From assembly GCA_965226925.1 (NCBI GenBank), contig CBDDEN010000009.1, positions 310,001 through 374,000 of the forward strand: a DNA stretch of 64,000 nt, in the 5' to 3' direction. Position numbers and translations under genes: made by a program. Positions 53,268-61,869 of this stretch are shown one piece after another. The notes beneath the pieces were generated by a model that had not been told where the DNA came from, did not search any database, and saw only the letters and a list, made by a program, of their open reading frames with translations. Position 1 is the first letter of the stretch. Each line of letters opens with the position of its first letter. This stretch comes from CBDDCX01 sp965226925 (GTDB lineage: Bacteria > Gemmatimonadota > Gemmatimonadetes > Longimicrobiales > Gaopeijiaceae).

Positions 53268-54380
53268 TTACCGCACCCCCGCCAGGAGCTCGTCCATGGC
53301 CATCGAGCAGCCCCGCGGCTCGGCGCCCTCCGCCCGCCCCAGGACGCGGAGGCCTCCCTCCGCGTCGAGTGTTCCCATGTCCTCGGTCAGGACCGCCATG
53401 ACGGACGCCGCGTTGGCCAGATCGTAGTGGCACAGCAGGCCCGGTTCCCCTCGGGGGAGAGGCTCGAGCGTGACGGGGTCCAGCACCCTCGTGCGCATCC
53501 ATGGCGGAGCGCGGTGGACCCGATCCTCCAGGGGCCGCTCCGGCTCGGTCAGCACCGGCTCGTAGAACTGCGACAGGAGCTCCGTCATGCCGTACTCGTT
53601 CACGATCCGCTGCGTCGGCACACCGTGAGCCGTCGCAAGCGACGCGTAGAACTCCGGCCGGGAGAGGCTTCGCGAACGCCCCTTGAAGCCGCCCGTCTCG
53701 AGCAGTCGGGAGCCGGCGGGGAGCTGAAGGTGGCGACCCGACTCGACAAGCGCGTCGAGCCAGTGGATGAAAGCGAACGCCGTCCCGGCCAGCAGCACCG
53801 ATTGGTCCTCTGCAATGGCCTCGTCGATGGCGGCCCCGAGCCGATCCACCTCCAACCCCTGGTCGAGTCGTACGAAGAAGTCACCGTCACCGTCGGAGAG
53901 CGTGACCAGTGCCTCCCCCAGCATGAAGCTCAGCGACGAGTCCGGAGCCTCGTCGGGGGAAGGCACCAGGGCCAGGAGGCGGAGAGGCGTCCCCCCGTAC
54001 ATGCGAGCTTCGATGTTCGGAATCAGCGAAGCACGGTAGAGGTCCAGATCGAGAACGTGATGTTCGCCGCGACTCCGGGCGCCTCGCGTAGTCCCGCTCG
54101 TACGAAAGACACGCTGAACATACGCGGGATCACCCGAGACGAGCGGAACGGCCTTGAACGCCGACGTCGGCACGGGCGGCGTGGTCTCCCACTCGCCCAA
54201 CGTGGAGGGGGTCACTCCTCTCGTCCGGCAGTAGCGCGCGTAGGTAGGGTTGGTTCGGAGTTGGTATTCGAGAACCCTCAGCGCCAGCTCGCCGAACCGT
54301 CGCTCGGACCAGGGCTGCTCCACGCCCTCTCGAAACGCCCCCTCGAGGTCATCCGAGAGGCTTTGAAAGGTGTCACCCAC
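53268..54380 (-). CDS. LuxE-like acyl-protein synthetase (PF04443 type)
   Basis: An ANL-related enzyme of 370 residues that activates a fatty acid with ATP and holds the acyl group on its own cysteine for LuxC. The adenylate-forming core shows VFRTSGTTRGARSRGEHHVL (phosphate-binding loop) and IVNEYGMTELLSQFYEP. The C-terminal GCSMAMDELLAGVR places a cysteine at residue 358, 12 from the end, in the position of the LuxE acyl acceptor. The start is GTG at 54380, weak ribosome site, 23 bases after the amidohydrolase stop. Its direct partner is the LuxC-like protein downstream. Confidence 0.86.
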   Translation of the reverse strand: MGDTFQSLSDDLEGAFREGVEQPWSERRFGELALRVLEYQLRTNPTYARYCRTRGVTPSTLGEWETTPPVPTSAFKAVPLVSGDPAYVQRVFRTSGTTRGARSRGEHHVLDLDLYRASLIPNIEARMYGGTPLRLLALVPSPDEAPDSSLSFMLGEALVTLSDGDGDFFVRLDQGLEVDRLGAAIDEAIAEDQSVLLAGTAFAFIHWLDALVESGRHLQLPAGSRLLETGGFKGRSRSLSRPEFYASLATAHGVPTQRIVNEYGMTELLSQFYEPVLTEPERPLEDRVHRAPPWMRTRVLDPVTLEPLPRGEPGLLCHYDLANAASVMAVLTEDMGTLDAEGGLRVLGRAEGAEPRGCSMAMDELLAGVR

Positions 54381-54403
54381 GGCTAGACGGCCACGTCCAT
54401 GGG

Positions 54404-56128
54404 TTAACCGCCCGCGCCCCTACCGCGTACCGCCCGCCCCGCCCGAGTGCCGGCCTGCTCTCCCTCCCTGATGGTGACCCGTCCGTTCACTATCACGAGA
54501 GGGATGCCGATGGGGTACCGATGGGGCGAGTCGAACGTCGCTCCATCCTCGACTGTCGAGGGGTCGAAGGCCACCAGGTCAGCGAAGGCGCCGGTCCGGA
54601 TGACGCCACGCCCATCGAGCCCGAGCTTGGCAGCGGGCATGGACGTGATCTTCTTCACCGCGAGTTCCAGCGACAGGGCGCCCACATCCCTCACGTAGTG
54701 CCCGATGAGGCGCGGGAAAGTCCCGTAGGCCCTCGGGTGGGGAGAGCCGCTCGACAGAGGTCCGTACGGGGCATAGTTGCCGCCGTCCGAGCAGACCATC
54801 CCGAGCGGGTGGGCCAGGATCTTCACGGTGTTCTCCTCCGACATCCCGAAGCCGATCATGCCCACGCTGTTGTTCTCCTCCGTGATCAAGCGAAGGGCCA
54901 TCGCGAACGGCTCTTCCGAACGCTCCTGAGCCAGCTCGCCGAGGCGTCGCCCCCGGGCATAGGCGTTCACATCCGTGCGGGTGGAGGTGACCTGGACCGC
55001 GTCCCACGACCCCAGCAGGGCCACCTTGGCGCGAGAAAACCGCTCGATGGCCCCAAGCTCGGCCGGATCGCGCAGACGTCTCAAGAACGTCCCCGTCCCG
55101 CCGGCCCTGGCCCAGGTGGGGAACAGGCTGGAGAGTCCCGTGCTGTACGCAACGTAGGGATACCGATCGAAGTGCACGTCGACGCCCGCCGCCCGGGCCT
55201 CTTCGATGGCGCGCAACGCGGCATCGGCCTTCCAGTAGTTCCGCTGACCTTGAGCCTTCAGGTGGGAGACCTGGACGGGCACCTCGGCCATGCGCCCCAC
55301 GTGAATCGTCTCTTCGATGGCCGCCAGCAAACGGTCGTCCTCGTTGCGCATGTGGGACGCGTAAGGGTAACCCGTCCCCTTGAGAGCACCCGCCAACTCC
55401 ACCAACTCGTCGGTGTCGGCGAACGAGCCGGGCGTATACTCGAGGCCGGAGGAGAGGCCGACCGCTCCCTGGTCCAGGGCGGTCCTCACGAGCCCCCTCA
55501 TGCGGCTCACCTCCGCGGCGGTGGCCGGTCGATCCTCCGAGCCCACGACCAGCCCCCGAACGGTGCCGTGCCCGACCATCGTGGCCACGTTGACGGTAGA
55601 CGGCGTGCGGTCGAGGCGATCCAGGAACCCTCCGAGATCGCGGAAGTCGATGTCTACGCCGTACCCCTCCCGGTACCGCTCCTTGGCATCAAGGAACCCG
55701 GCCTCGGACCAGGGACCCACCGAACTTCCGTCCTGACCGACCACCTCGAGCGTGACCCCCTGTCGGACTCGGCTCTCGGCTTCGGGATTGACCAGGAGCG
55801 AGAGATCCGCGTGCGAGTGGATATCGATGAAGCCCGGCGCGAGCGCTTGGCCCGCCAGATCGATCTCCTCGGCACCCGCTTCGGCGATCCGTCCGATCGC
55901 CGTGATACGGTCCCCGGTGACCGCCACGTCCGCCTCGACGCCTGGGGTGCCCGTCCCGTCGTAGACCGTGGCGCGCCGAAGCACCAAGTCGGGCGGGATG
56001 CCGCCGCCGGACGACCGCAGCACACCGCGCGAGTTCACTACGTTCACGGCCCCCAGGGCCTCGGCGGCCCCGAGTACCCCGGCCGCACCCAAGACGCCGC
56101 CGGCACGCAGAAACCTACGGCGCTTCAT
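54404..56128 (-). CDS. N-acyl-D-amino-acid deacylase family amidohydrolase, Tat-exported
   Basis: The 574-residue metal-dependent amidohydrolase has DLVLRRATVYDGTGTPG at the start of the fold, PGFIDIHSHADLSLL (HxH metal ligands), SSGLEYTPGSFADTDEL, YASHMRNEDDRLL, VQVSHLKAQGQRNYWK and AFADLVAFDPSTVED near the end. This fits the D-aminoacylase/dihydroorotase-like family, which removes an acyl group from N-acyl-D-amino acids or related amides. MKRRRFLRAGGVLGAAGVLG is a Tat signal, so it works outside the cytoplasm. The open frame reaches 56650; the ATG at 56128 overlaps the upstream gene's stop (ATGA). Its substrate is unknown. Confidence 0.88.
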   Translation of the reverse strand: MKRRRFLRAGGVLGAAGVLGAAEALGAVNVVNSRGVLRSSGGGIPPDLVLRRATVYDGTGTPGVEADVAVTGDRITAIGRIAEAGAEEIDLAGQALAPGFIDIHSHADLSLLVNPEAESRVRQGVTLEVVGQDGSSVGPWSEAGFLDAKERYREGYGVDIDFRDLGGFLDRLDRTPSTVNVATMVGHGTVRGLVVGSEDRPATAAEVSRMRGLVRTALDQGAVGLSSGLEYTPGSFADTDELVELAGALKGTGYPYASHMRNEDDRLLAAIEETIHVGRMAEVPVQVSHLKAQGQRNYWKADAALRAIEEARAAGVDVHFDRYPYVAYSTGLSSLFPTWARAGGTGTFLRRLRDPAELGAIERFSRAKVALLGSWDAVQVTSTRTDVNAYARGRRLGELAQERSEEPFAMALRLITEENNSVGMIGFGMSEENTVKILAHPLGMVCSDGGNYAPYGPLSSGSPHPRAYGTFPRLIGHYVRDVGALSLELAVKKITSMPAAKLGLDGRGVIRTGAFADLVAFDPSTVEDGATFDSPHRYPIGIPLVIVNGRVTIREGEQAGTRAGRAVRGRGAGG

Positions 56129-56391
56129 GTGCGAAACCCTCGACGAATTCGGCCGGGCTCCAGACCGCCGAGCGAGAGAATCTTCTCTTGCAGGCGCGCG
56201 GCCTCCCGGTCGAGAAAACCCTCGATCTCCGTCAGATTCCTCATCGCATCCTCGTAGTCGGCCTCCGGGAAATCGCCTCCCTCCGCACGACACAACGCTC
56301 CACGCAGGGCCTCGATCTCCCTTCGACTCTTCTCTATCGCACGACGAAGTCGATTCAGCGCCTTGCGACCCTCGCTCTCGGCTGTGCTCAT
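56125..56391 (-). CDS. small coiled-coil protein, 88 aa, unknown function
   Basis: An all-helical, highly charged protein: KALNRLRRAIEKSRREIEAL, then YEDAMRNLTEIEGFLDREAA and RLQEKILSLGG, strongly heptad-like and probably an antiparallel coiled coil. No known domain. The ATG at 56391 has GGGAG about 12 bases before it; the larger open frame upstream has low-complexity, unconvincing sequence. It overlaps the amidohydrolase start (ATGA) and so heads the operon with the amidohydrolase, LuxE-like and LuxC-like genes. Confidence 0.7.
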   Translation of the reverse strand: MSTAESEGRKALNRLRRAIEKSRREIEALRGALCRAEGGDFPEADYEDAMRNLTEIEGFLDREAARLQEKILSLGGLEPGRIRRGFRT

Positions 56392-56556
56392 CGAAGAAGA
56401 AGCTCCCGTTCGGGGACCCGGCCAGGCCGTCCGTGCGGAGGTGCCTGACGCAGCTGAGTATATCGTGTGGCGTGAAAAATGCTCCCTCGCCGCACTTGGG
56501 AACAGAGGTCGTCCTCGGTAGGTTGGACGCTCCCAAACGACTTCGCACGAGACGAT

Positions 56557-57546
56557 ATGAGCGAGCATAAAGACCTGGTCGTAGTCGGCGCCGGCCCCTG
56601 TGGTATCGCAGTCGGCGCGGCGGCCGCCGCGAACGGCCTAGACGCCACACTCTACGACAAGGGGTGCGTCACCAATTCACTGGTGGACTACCCGTACTAC
56701 ATGACGTTTTTCAGCACGGCGGAGAAGCTCGAGATCGCTGATGTTCCGTTCACCATCGCCGAGATGAAGCCGACGCGTAGGGAGGCGCTGGTCTACTACC
56801 GCCGGGTCGTACGGCACTACGACCTCGACGTCCGTCAGTATCAGGAGGTCACCTCGATCGAGGGAGCGCGCGGAGATTTCACGGTGAGTACCCGGACTCG
56901 GGCCGGTCAGGAGTCCTCGGTTCGTGCCCGTGCCGTTGTCGTCGCAATCGGGGGATTCCACGAACCGAACTACCTGGGCGTACCCGGCGAGGATCTTCCG
57001 AAGGTCAAGCATTCCTACCAGGAGCCGTACCCGTTCTACGATCAGGACGTCCTGGTGGTCGGCGCGGGCAATTCATCGGTCGAGTCGGCCTTGGAAACGT
57101 ACCGCACGGGAGCGCGCGTGACGATGGTGCACTTCCTCGACGAGATCGACCGCAGCGTCAAGCCGTGGGTCGTGCCCGACATCCAGAACCGCTTGGCCAA
57201 CGGAGAGATCGCGGTCTACTGGGAGCATCGGATCGCCGAGGTCCGACCGACGTCGGTGGTGCTCCGCAAGGAGGGGTCGGACGAGACGGTGGAGATTCCC
57301 AACGACTGGGTGCTGGCCATGACGGGATGGCGTCCCAACCGGGGATTCCTGGCAGAGTTGGGTGTGAGTATCGACGAGGAGACGGGAATTCCCACCCATG
57401 ATCCCGAGACGATGGAGACCGACGTCCCCGGGATCTACATCGCGGGCGTCCTGGCGGCCGGCTACGACGCCAACAAGATCTTCATCGAGAACGGCAAGCT
57501 GCACGGGCCCAAGATCGTCCATGCCGTGGCCAGGGCCGGAAGCTAA
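56557..57546 (+). CDS. ypdA: YpdA-like FAD/NAD(P) oxidoreductase (putative bacillithiol disulfide reductase)
   Basis: The flavoprotein of 329 residues has an FAD-binding VVVGAGPCGIAVGAAAAANG at the N terminus, a second nucleotide-binding loop VLVVGAGNSSVESALETY near residue 170, and DVPGIYIAGVLAAGYDANKI near the end. It lacks the CxxC redox pair of thioredoxin reductases, as expected for YpdA, which reduces bacillithiol disulfide in Firmicutes. Whether this organism makes bacillithiol cannot be seen here. The frame extends to 56479; the ATG at 56557 (SEHKDLVVVGAG) is the better start. It ends overlapping the convergent gene at 57543. Confidence 0.88.
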   Translation: MSEHKDLVVVGAGPCGIAVGAAAAANGLDATLYDKGCVTNSLVDYPYYMTFFSTAEKLEIADVPFTIAEMKPTRREALVYYRRVVRHYDLDVRQYQEVTSIEGARGDFTVSTRTRAGQESSVRARAVVVAIGGFHEPNYLGVPGEDLPKVKHSYQEPYPFYDQDVLVVGAGNSSVESALETYRTGARVTMVHFLDEIDRSVKPWVVPDIQNRLANGEIAVYWEHRIAEVRPTSVVLRKEGSDETVEIPNDWVLAMTGWRPNRGFLAELGVSIDEETGIPTHDPETMETDVPGIYIAGVLAAGYDANKIFIENGKLHGPKIVHAVARAGS

Positions 57547-58016
57547 AAGAAGAGCAGTCCCGCTCTCACGACAGCCTGTTCGAGCGGCCCGTCAAGGAAC
57601 TCGTAGCGACCCTCGGCGAAGAGCCGAAAACCCACAAGTGCCACGTCCAACCCGACGCCCGCGAAGGCGCCACTGGAGTTGACCACCCCTCCGGCAGTGT
57701 CTTCGAGATCCCTCGAGGTCAGGCCTCCTACCACGTAGGGCCTGGCCAAGGGGAAGGGGAAGGGCCGCAAGGTCACCCCCACCGACCATCCCTTCAGGTC
57801 GCACCCGTCACAGCCGGGGAAGAACCACGTACCCGATCCGTAGACGTCCACCGGAAGGATCGGAATGTCCAGGCCGAGCTGGGCTCCCACACCGGCCGTA
57901 CCGTCGTGCGCGTCCTGGGCATATGCACCGAAGACCCCTCCGACGATCTGGGCTCCTCCGTCGAACGGCATGGCCAGGAATCCGACGAACGCAAACGTCA
58001 CGATCCAGTTCTTCAC
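57543..58016 (-). CDS. hypothetical outer-membrane beta-barrel protein
   Basis: The 157-residue protein has a signal peptide (IVTFAFVGFLAMPFDGGAQ) and then alternating strands with Gly and aromatics: VGAQLGLDIPILPVDVYGSG, GWSVGVTLRPFPFPLARPYV, and a terminal AVVRAGLLFF, the pattern recognised by the Bam machinery. Two close cysteines (CDGC) may form a disulfide. I do not recognise a family; it resembles small eight-stranded porin-like barrels. It converges with ypdA, sharing four bases at the stops. Confidence 0.7.
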   Translation of the reverse strand: MKNWIVTFAFVGFLAMPFDGGAQIVGGVFGAYAQDAHDGTAGVGAQLGLDIPILPVDVYGSGTWFFPGCDGCDLKGWSVGVTLRPFPFPLARPYVVGGLTSRDLEDTAGGVVNSSGAFAGVGLDVALVGFRLFAEGRYEFLDGPLEQAVVRAGLLFF

Positions 58017-58204
58017 TGCGCGCTCCCTTTCAAGTCACCCACCGTGGCTCGTCCACTCCCCTTCCAATGTACTCACTGAGGGCTCAACCCACGCCCATCT
58101 CGTCGGACTCCGTCGCCGGCCCGAGATCGCTGCGTCGTGGCCCGACACGTCGGATCCGGTAGATTGCACCATCTTCACCTCACGACGCGGTTAAGGATCA
58201 GATC

Positions 58205-58465
58205 TTGGGCATCTTCGAATTCATTCTCGCCCTCGTGATCGTCACCACCGCGGGGAAAGTCGTCGAGCGCCGCTTCTCTCGCCCGCGACGTGACGAGTCG
58301 CTTCAGCTCGGCACGCAGGAACTCCATCGGCTTCGGGAGACGATGACCGACCTGAGCGGACGCCTGGAGCTCCTCGAAGAGGAACGGGACTTCTACAAGG
58401 ACCTCCTCGAACCTGGCCGTGACCCTCGTGAGCTACCGGCGCCGGACCCCGACGCCGAAAGCTAA
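58205..58465 (+). CDS. small membrane-anchored coiled-coil protein (PspB-like)
   Basis: An 86-residue protein with one N-terminal membrane helix (IFEFILALVIVTTAGKVV) followed by Arg-rich residues and a coiled coil (QELHRLRETMTDLSGRLELL, then EEERDFYKDLLEP) and a Pro/Asp-rich tail. The topology resembles PspB-type proteins, but no signature is conclusive. The start is a TTG at 58205, preceded by AAGGA. It converges with the OmpH gene, the stops 16 bases apart. Confidence 0.65.
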   Translation: MGIFEFILALVIVTTAGKVVERRFSRPRRDESLQLGTQELHRLRETMTDLSGRLELLEEERDFYKDLLEPGRDPRELPAPDPDAES

Positions 58466-58480
58466 GCCCTTCTCGACTCT

Positions 58481-59035
58481 CTAGCGGTCGCCCGTGCCCT
58501 TCGCGTTGAGCCGTCGAATGATCTCCTCAGTGATGTCCATGGATGGGTCCACGAACACCAGGCCGCTCTGGATGGAGTTGAAGATCAGCTTGTAATCCTG
58601 CTCGAGTCCGATCTCTTCGATGATCAGACCCACCTGTTGGGTGATCCCACCCGTCAGCTCGTTCTGCCGCATGCCCAACTCCTGCTGCACGTCCTCTTGG
58701 AGGCGATCCATCTGGAGCATTCGGTCCTCGAGTTGCCGTGCGAGTCGGGCGGCCTCCACGCTGTTCGGATTCGCCGCCAGTCCCTGTTGCCGAAGGCTGT
58801 TGATCTCGTCTTGCTGTGTCTGCAGCTCACCCACGCGCTGGTCTCGGAGCTGATTGAACAGCGCCAGCGCCTGTCGACCGGCCTGCGACTCGGCCATGAT
58901 ACGGTCGGCATCGAAGACCGCCATCTTCGTGGTGGTCGACTCCTGCGCGGTCAGCGATCCGCTACCGACCACCAGGGTGACGGCCGTCGCACCGACCGCT
59001 AGAGGTCCTCTTCGCAAAGCCACACGGCGCAACAT
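58481..59035 (-). CDS. OmpH/Skp family periplasmic chaperone
   Basis: The 184-residue protein has an N-terminal signal (AVGATAVTLVVGSGSLTAQ) and an OmpH domain: MAVFDADRIMAESQAGRQAL at the start, a long Gln/Arg-rich coiled coil (QTQQDEINSLRQQGLAAN), then a C-terminal strand-helix (DYKLIFNSIQSGLVFVDPSM). Skp holds unfolded outer-membrane proteins in the periplasm, in agreement with the many beta-barrel genes here. The frame begins at 59062, but the ATG at 59035 has GGAG five to eight bases upstream. Confidence 0.9.
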   Translation of the reverse strand: MLRRVALRRGPLAVGATAVTLVVGSGSLTAQESTTTKMAVFDADRIMAESQAGRQALALFNQLRDQRVGELQTQQDEINSLRQQGLAANPNSVEAARLARQLEDRMLQMDRLQEDVQQELGMRQNELTGGITQQVGLIIEEIGLEQDYKLIFNSIQSGLVFVDPSMDITEEIIRRLNAKGTGDR

Positions 59036-59279
59036 GGATAACTCCTTATGTACGAACATCATGTGAAGACCTAGAGTCTAGAGGGCTCCATAAGAGCAAG
59101 AGACAATAGCAGCGCAGACAGGTCGGATCTACCCGCAAACGCCGCTGCGAACGGCAACTTCAGGCGCTTTCGGGGTATGCCCGGCTCGCCCGACGGTGCT
59201 GTGATACACCAAATGTGCGGTGAGTTGCCCCACGGATCCTCAGGGGCCCAGAAGCCGTGAACGACCAGGAGAACGATGC

Positions 59280-59675
59280 GTGGCGAGTGTGCTCTTCGTG
59301 TGCACGGAGAACTCGAACAGGAGCCAGATGGCCGAGGCCTTCGCCAGGATCCACGGAGAGGGGATTCTCCAACCCTACTCGGCGGGATCCAGACCGTCCG
59401 GTAGGGTGAATTCACGAGCGGTACGGGCCATGGGCGAGGTGGGATACGATCTCTCTACCCATCGGTCCAAGTCGGTCTCGGAGGTCCCTCCCGGCCCATA
59501 CGACTTCGTCATCACCATGGGATGTGGAGTCGACTGTCCCCTCGTGCCCGCCGTCGAACGCGACGATTGGGACCTTCCAGACCCGAGGGACATGGCCCCG
59601 GAAGCGTTCAACGAAGTGCGCGACGAAATCGAATCTCGGGTGAAGAAGCTGCTCGAGAGGGTCGGCGGGGGCTAG
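59280..59675 (+). CDS. low-molecular-weight phosphatase-like / arsenate reductase-like protein
   Basis: A 131-residue protein with the P-loop VCTENSNRSQMAEAFA (CxxxxxR), characteristic of the LMW-PTP/ArsC fold. TMGCGVDCPLVP and WDLPDP after it place a second pair of cysteines and the general-acid Asp like thioredoxin-coupled arsenate reductases, although the loop between is shorter. Arsenate reduction or protein-tyrosine dephosphorylation are both possible. GTG at 59280 has AGGAG eight bases before it. It converges on ygfZ with overlapping stops; no ars operon genes are adjacent. Confidence 0.82.
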   Translation: MASVLFVCTENSNRSQMAEAFARIHGEGILQPYSAGSRPSGRVNSRAVRAMGEVGYDLSTHRSKSVSEVPPGPYDFVITMGCGVDCPLVPAVERDDWDLPDPRDMAPEAFNEVRDEIESRVKKLLERVGGG

Positions 59676-60802
59676 CAGGCCGTCTCATCCGTGGCCCACC
59701 CCGGCACCAGGTCCCGCACCGTCGCCTTCGTACCGCCGATCGCGCCCACCTCGACCACCCCCCCTACCGGCACCTCCCGACGAACGTAGCCGAGCGCGAT
59801 CCCTCCCCCGGATCGAGGCGAGTCGACGGCGCTCGTTATGCGTCCCACGACGTCACCCTCGTAAAAGAGCTCGCAGTCGGTTCCCGGCGAAGGTCCCTCA
59901 CCCAACTGCAGCCCTCGAAGGGTCTTGTTCACGTGACCGCGGTCGCGAATCCGGACGATGACTTCCTGGCCGGTGTAGCAGCCCTTCTCGCGGTCCACGG
60001 CCCGGTCGACGATGCCCACCTCGGAGAGCAGCGTCGACTCATCCATGTCCTGGCCGAAGACCGGGCGACCGGCCTCCACGCGGAGAGTGTCCCACACTCC
60101 TGCTCCTACGGGCGTTACGCCTCGCTCCAGGAAGCGTCCCCACAGGTCACGGGACCTCTCGCCGGAGGTAAAGACATCCCACGCCGGCGTGTCCACTTCT
60201 CCGCTCCGGACGACTCGCTCACCATCTTCACAGCCGATCAAGTAGTCACCTTCGTCCAAGTTCTGCAGCGAGGCGGCGTCGACGCCCGGTGCGCACAGTA
60301 CCTCGCCGAGCACGGTTGCGGCCTCCGGCCCCATCACCGTGAGAATCCCCGAATCCTCGGACACGTCCTCAACGGCCGCTAGCCGCGGCGGAACGTACCG
60401 CTTCAGATGCGACAGCAGGGGCTTCAGAGCGGCAGCGGGCACGTCCAGCCAGAGAGTCTCCTCTTCTACTCCCGCCCCCCACATGGCTCGCAGATCGGCC
60501 ACGACCCTCCCCTTAGGAGTCAACACGGCCGAATACTCGGCCCGCCCCTTCCCGCCGCCCTCGGGTGACCGCTCGGGCGCGGTCGGCATCCGGCCGGTAA
60601 GAACCCCGCTCAGCGTGGTGACCGGAGCGCGTCCCGTCACCCACAGGCGCGCCCGGTGACCTCGGTCGCGCACGCCGACACCACCCACGGCGGCGGCGTG
60701 CTCCGAGGCGGGGTCGCCATAGTGCCGAGACACGTGAACTCCGCGGACCCGGCCGAACAAGGCGCCCGCCTGCTCGTGGTCTGCACGCGAAGGCCCACTC
60801 AT
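59672..60802 (-). CDS. ygfZ: YgfZ-like folate-binding protein, iron-sulfur cluster assembly
   Basis: The 376-residue protein belongs to the GcvT-like folate-binding fold. The signature KGCYTGQEVIVRIRDRGHVN is that of YgfZ, with the conserved cysteine in KGCYxGQE, rather than that of GcvT or sarcosine oxidase. YgfZ uses tetrahydrofolate to support assembly or repair of [Fe-S] proteins. The front contains ARLWVTGRAPVTTLSGVL and VLTPKGRVVADLRAMW. It is followed on the transcript by nothing on its strand; the SirB1-like gene precedes it by 12 bases, likely an operon. Confidence 0.9.
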   Translation of the reverse strand: MSGPSRADHEQAGALFGRVRGVHVSRHYGDPASEHAAAVGGVGVRDRGHRARLWVTGRAPVTTLSGVLTGRMPTAPERSPEGGGKGRAEYSAVLTPKGRVVADLRAMWGAGVEEETLWLDVPAAALKPLLSHLKRYVPPRLAAVEDVSEDSGILTVMGPEAATVLGEVLCAPGVDAASLQNLDEGDYLIGCEDGERVVRSGEVDTPAWDVFTSGERSRDLWGRFLERGVTPVGAGVWDTLRVEAGRPVFGQDMDESTLLSEVGIVDRAVDREKGCYTGQEVIVRIRDRGHVNKTLRGLQLGEGPSPGTDCELFYEGDVVGRITSAVDSPRSGGGIALGYVRREVPVGGVVEVGAIGGTKATVRDLVPGWATDETAC

Positions 60803-60814
60803 CGGCCGCTCAGT

Positions 60815-61693
60815 TCAACCCTCGGATGCAGCAGCGTCGTCGTCCACGTCGGTCGAGGAGGGGTTTCCGTCTCTTTCCAATCTGCGCACCAGAGATCGAA
60901 TGCGCGCGGCGTCGGCCGCCTGCGGAGCGTACTCGAGGTACTCCTCCAACTGCGCCTTGGCCTCACGCGCCCTGCCCAATTTGACGAGGAGCATACCCCT
61001 GTCGCGCCGCTCACCGGGAGAGTCGGGGGTCAACAGCAACAGGCGCTCGATCACGGCCAAGGCGCGTTGGTCGTCGTGAACGTTCACGTAGAGGCCCTTC
61101 AGGTTGACCAGCAGGCGCTGGATCATATCCCTCTTCGTCGCCGCCCTCAGGAACCGGTCCTCCATCCGAACCATGCCCCCGTAAACCTGATCCAGCAGTT
61201 CCTGAGCCTCGTCCTCGAAACGGATCCGCCCGTCGTCGAACGGATCGACGAGAAGGTGCTCCGACGCCCCCCGGTACCGGACCAGGAAGCGACCCGGGAA
61301 GTTTACGCCCTCCAGCGGCAGCTGCAGACGCCACCCCACCTCCAGGAGCACGATTCCGAGAGTCAGCGGAATGCCGACCCCGCGATCGAGAACGTCGTTG
61401 AGAAACGAGTTCCGAGGATCGTGGTACGCTTCCTTGTTTCCGTGAAAGGCCTCTCGCTCGTACAGCGTGTGGATCAGCTCACGTAGGACCACCGGACCGG
61501 CGGTCTCGTCGGCGAGCCGGTCCTTCGTCGACTCCGCGAGTGCGTCGAGCCGCATCATGTATCGCTCCACGGGGAGCTGCGGGTACTCCTCTTGGGCGAT
61601 GTAGAGGACGGCCCGGCCGAGCTCGAGATCTCTCTCCGACTTCTGGACGGCCTCTCTCAGAAGGCCTCGGGCGGATCGGGTCGGAGCGCTCAT
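60815..61693 (-). CDS. SirB1-like transglutaminase-fold protein with TPR region
   Basis: The 292-residue protein has the SirB1 arrangement: a transglutaminase-like core (FHGNKEAYHDPRNSFLNDVL, GIPLTLGIVLLEVGWRLQLP, FPGRFLVRYRG) and a C-terminal TPR-like helical pair (QRALAVIERLLLLTPDSPGE, then AREAKAQLEEYLEYAPQAAD). Its biochemical role is not known. The ATG at 61693 is used; a TTG six bases upstream is also open. The intergenic repeats at 61703-61778 lie between it and selD. Confidence 0.85.
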   Translation of the reverse strand: MSAPTRSARGLLREAVQKSERDLELGRAVLYIAQEEYPQLPVERYMMRLDALAESTKDRLADETAGPVVLRELIHTLYEREAFHGNKEAYHDPRNSFLNDVLDRGVGIPLTLGIVLLEVGWRLQLPLEGVNFPGRFLVRYRGASEHLLVDPFDDGRIRFEDEAQELLDQVYGGMVRMEDRFLRAATKRDMIQRLLVNLKGLYVNVHDDQRALAVIERLLLLTPDSPGERRDRGMLLVKLGRAREAKAQLEEYLEYAPQAADAARIRSLVRRLERDGNPSSTDVDDDAAASEG

Positions 61694-61702
61694 GTTCAAA
61701 TC

Positions 61703-61778
61703 TACCGAGTTTCCCGCTCAAGCGCGTGTTTCCCGTGCACGCGCGTGTTCTCGCGCACGGCGCGTGTTTCCCGGCCAG
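61703..61778. repeat. four tandem 19-bp repeats between sirB1-like gene and selD
   Basis: Units start at 61703 (degenerate), 61722, 61741 and 61760. The core GCGCGTGTTTCCCG recurs with exact 19-bp spacing; the second unit is GCGCGTGTTCTCG. It lies in the divergent promoter region, so an operator array is possible. Confidence 0.7.
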
Positions 61779-61869
61779 GCGCCCCCGTCTACATTTGGCC
61801 GCATCCTCGATCTACGGATCGCATCGTAAGACGTCCATCCGCCGCGGCGGATGCCAAGCAGCGAGGCAT

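Noticed and set aside
54521..56257. Plus-strand open frame of 578 codons
   Set aside because: Antisense to the amidohydrolase gene, whose motifs are clear on the minus strand.
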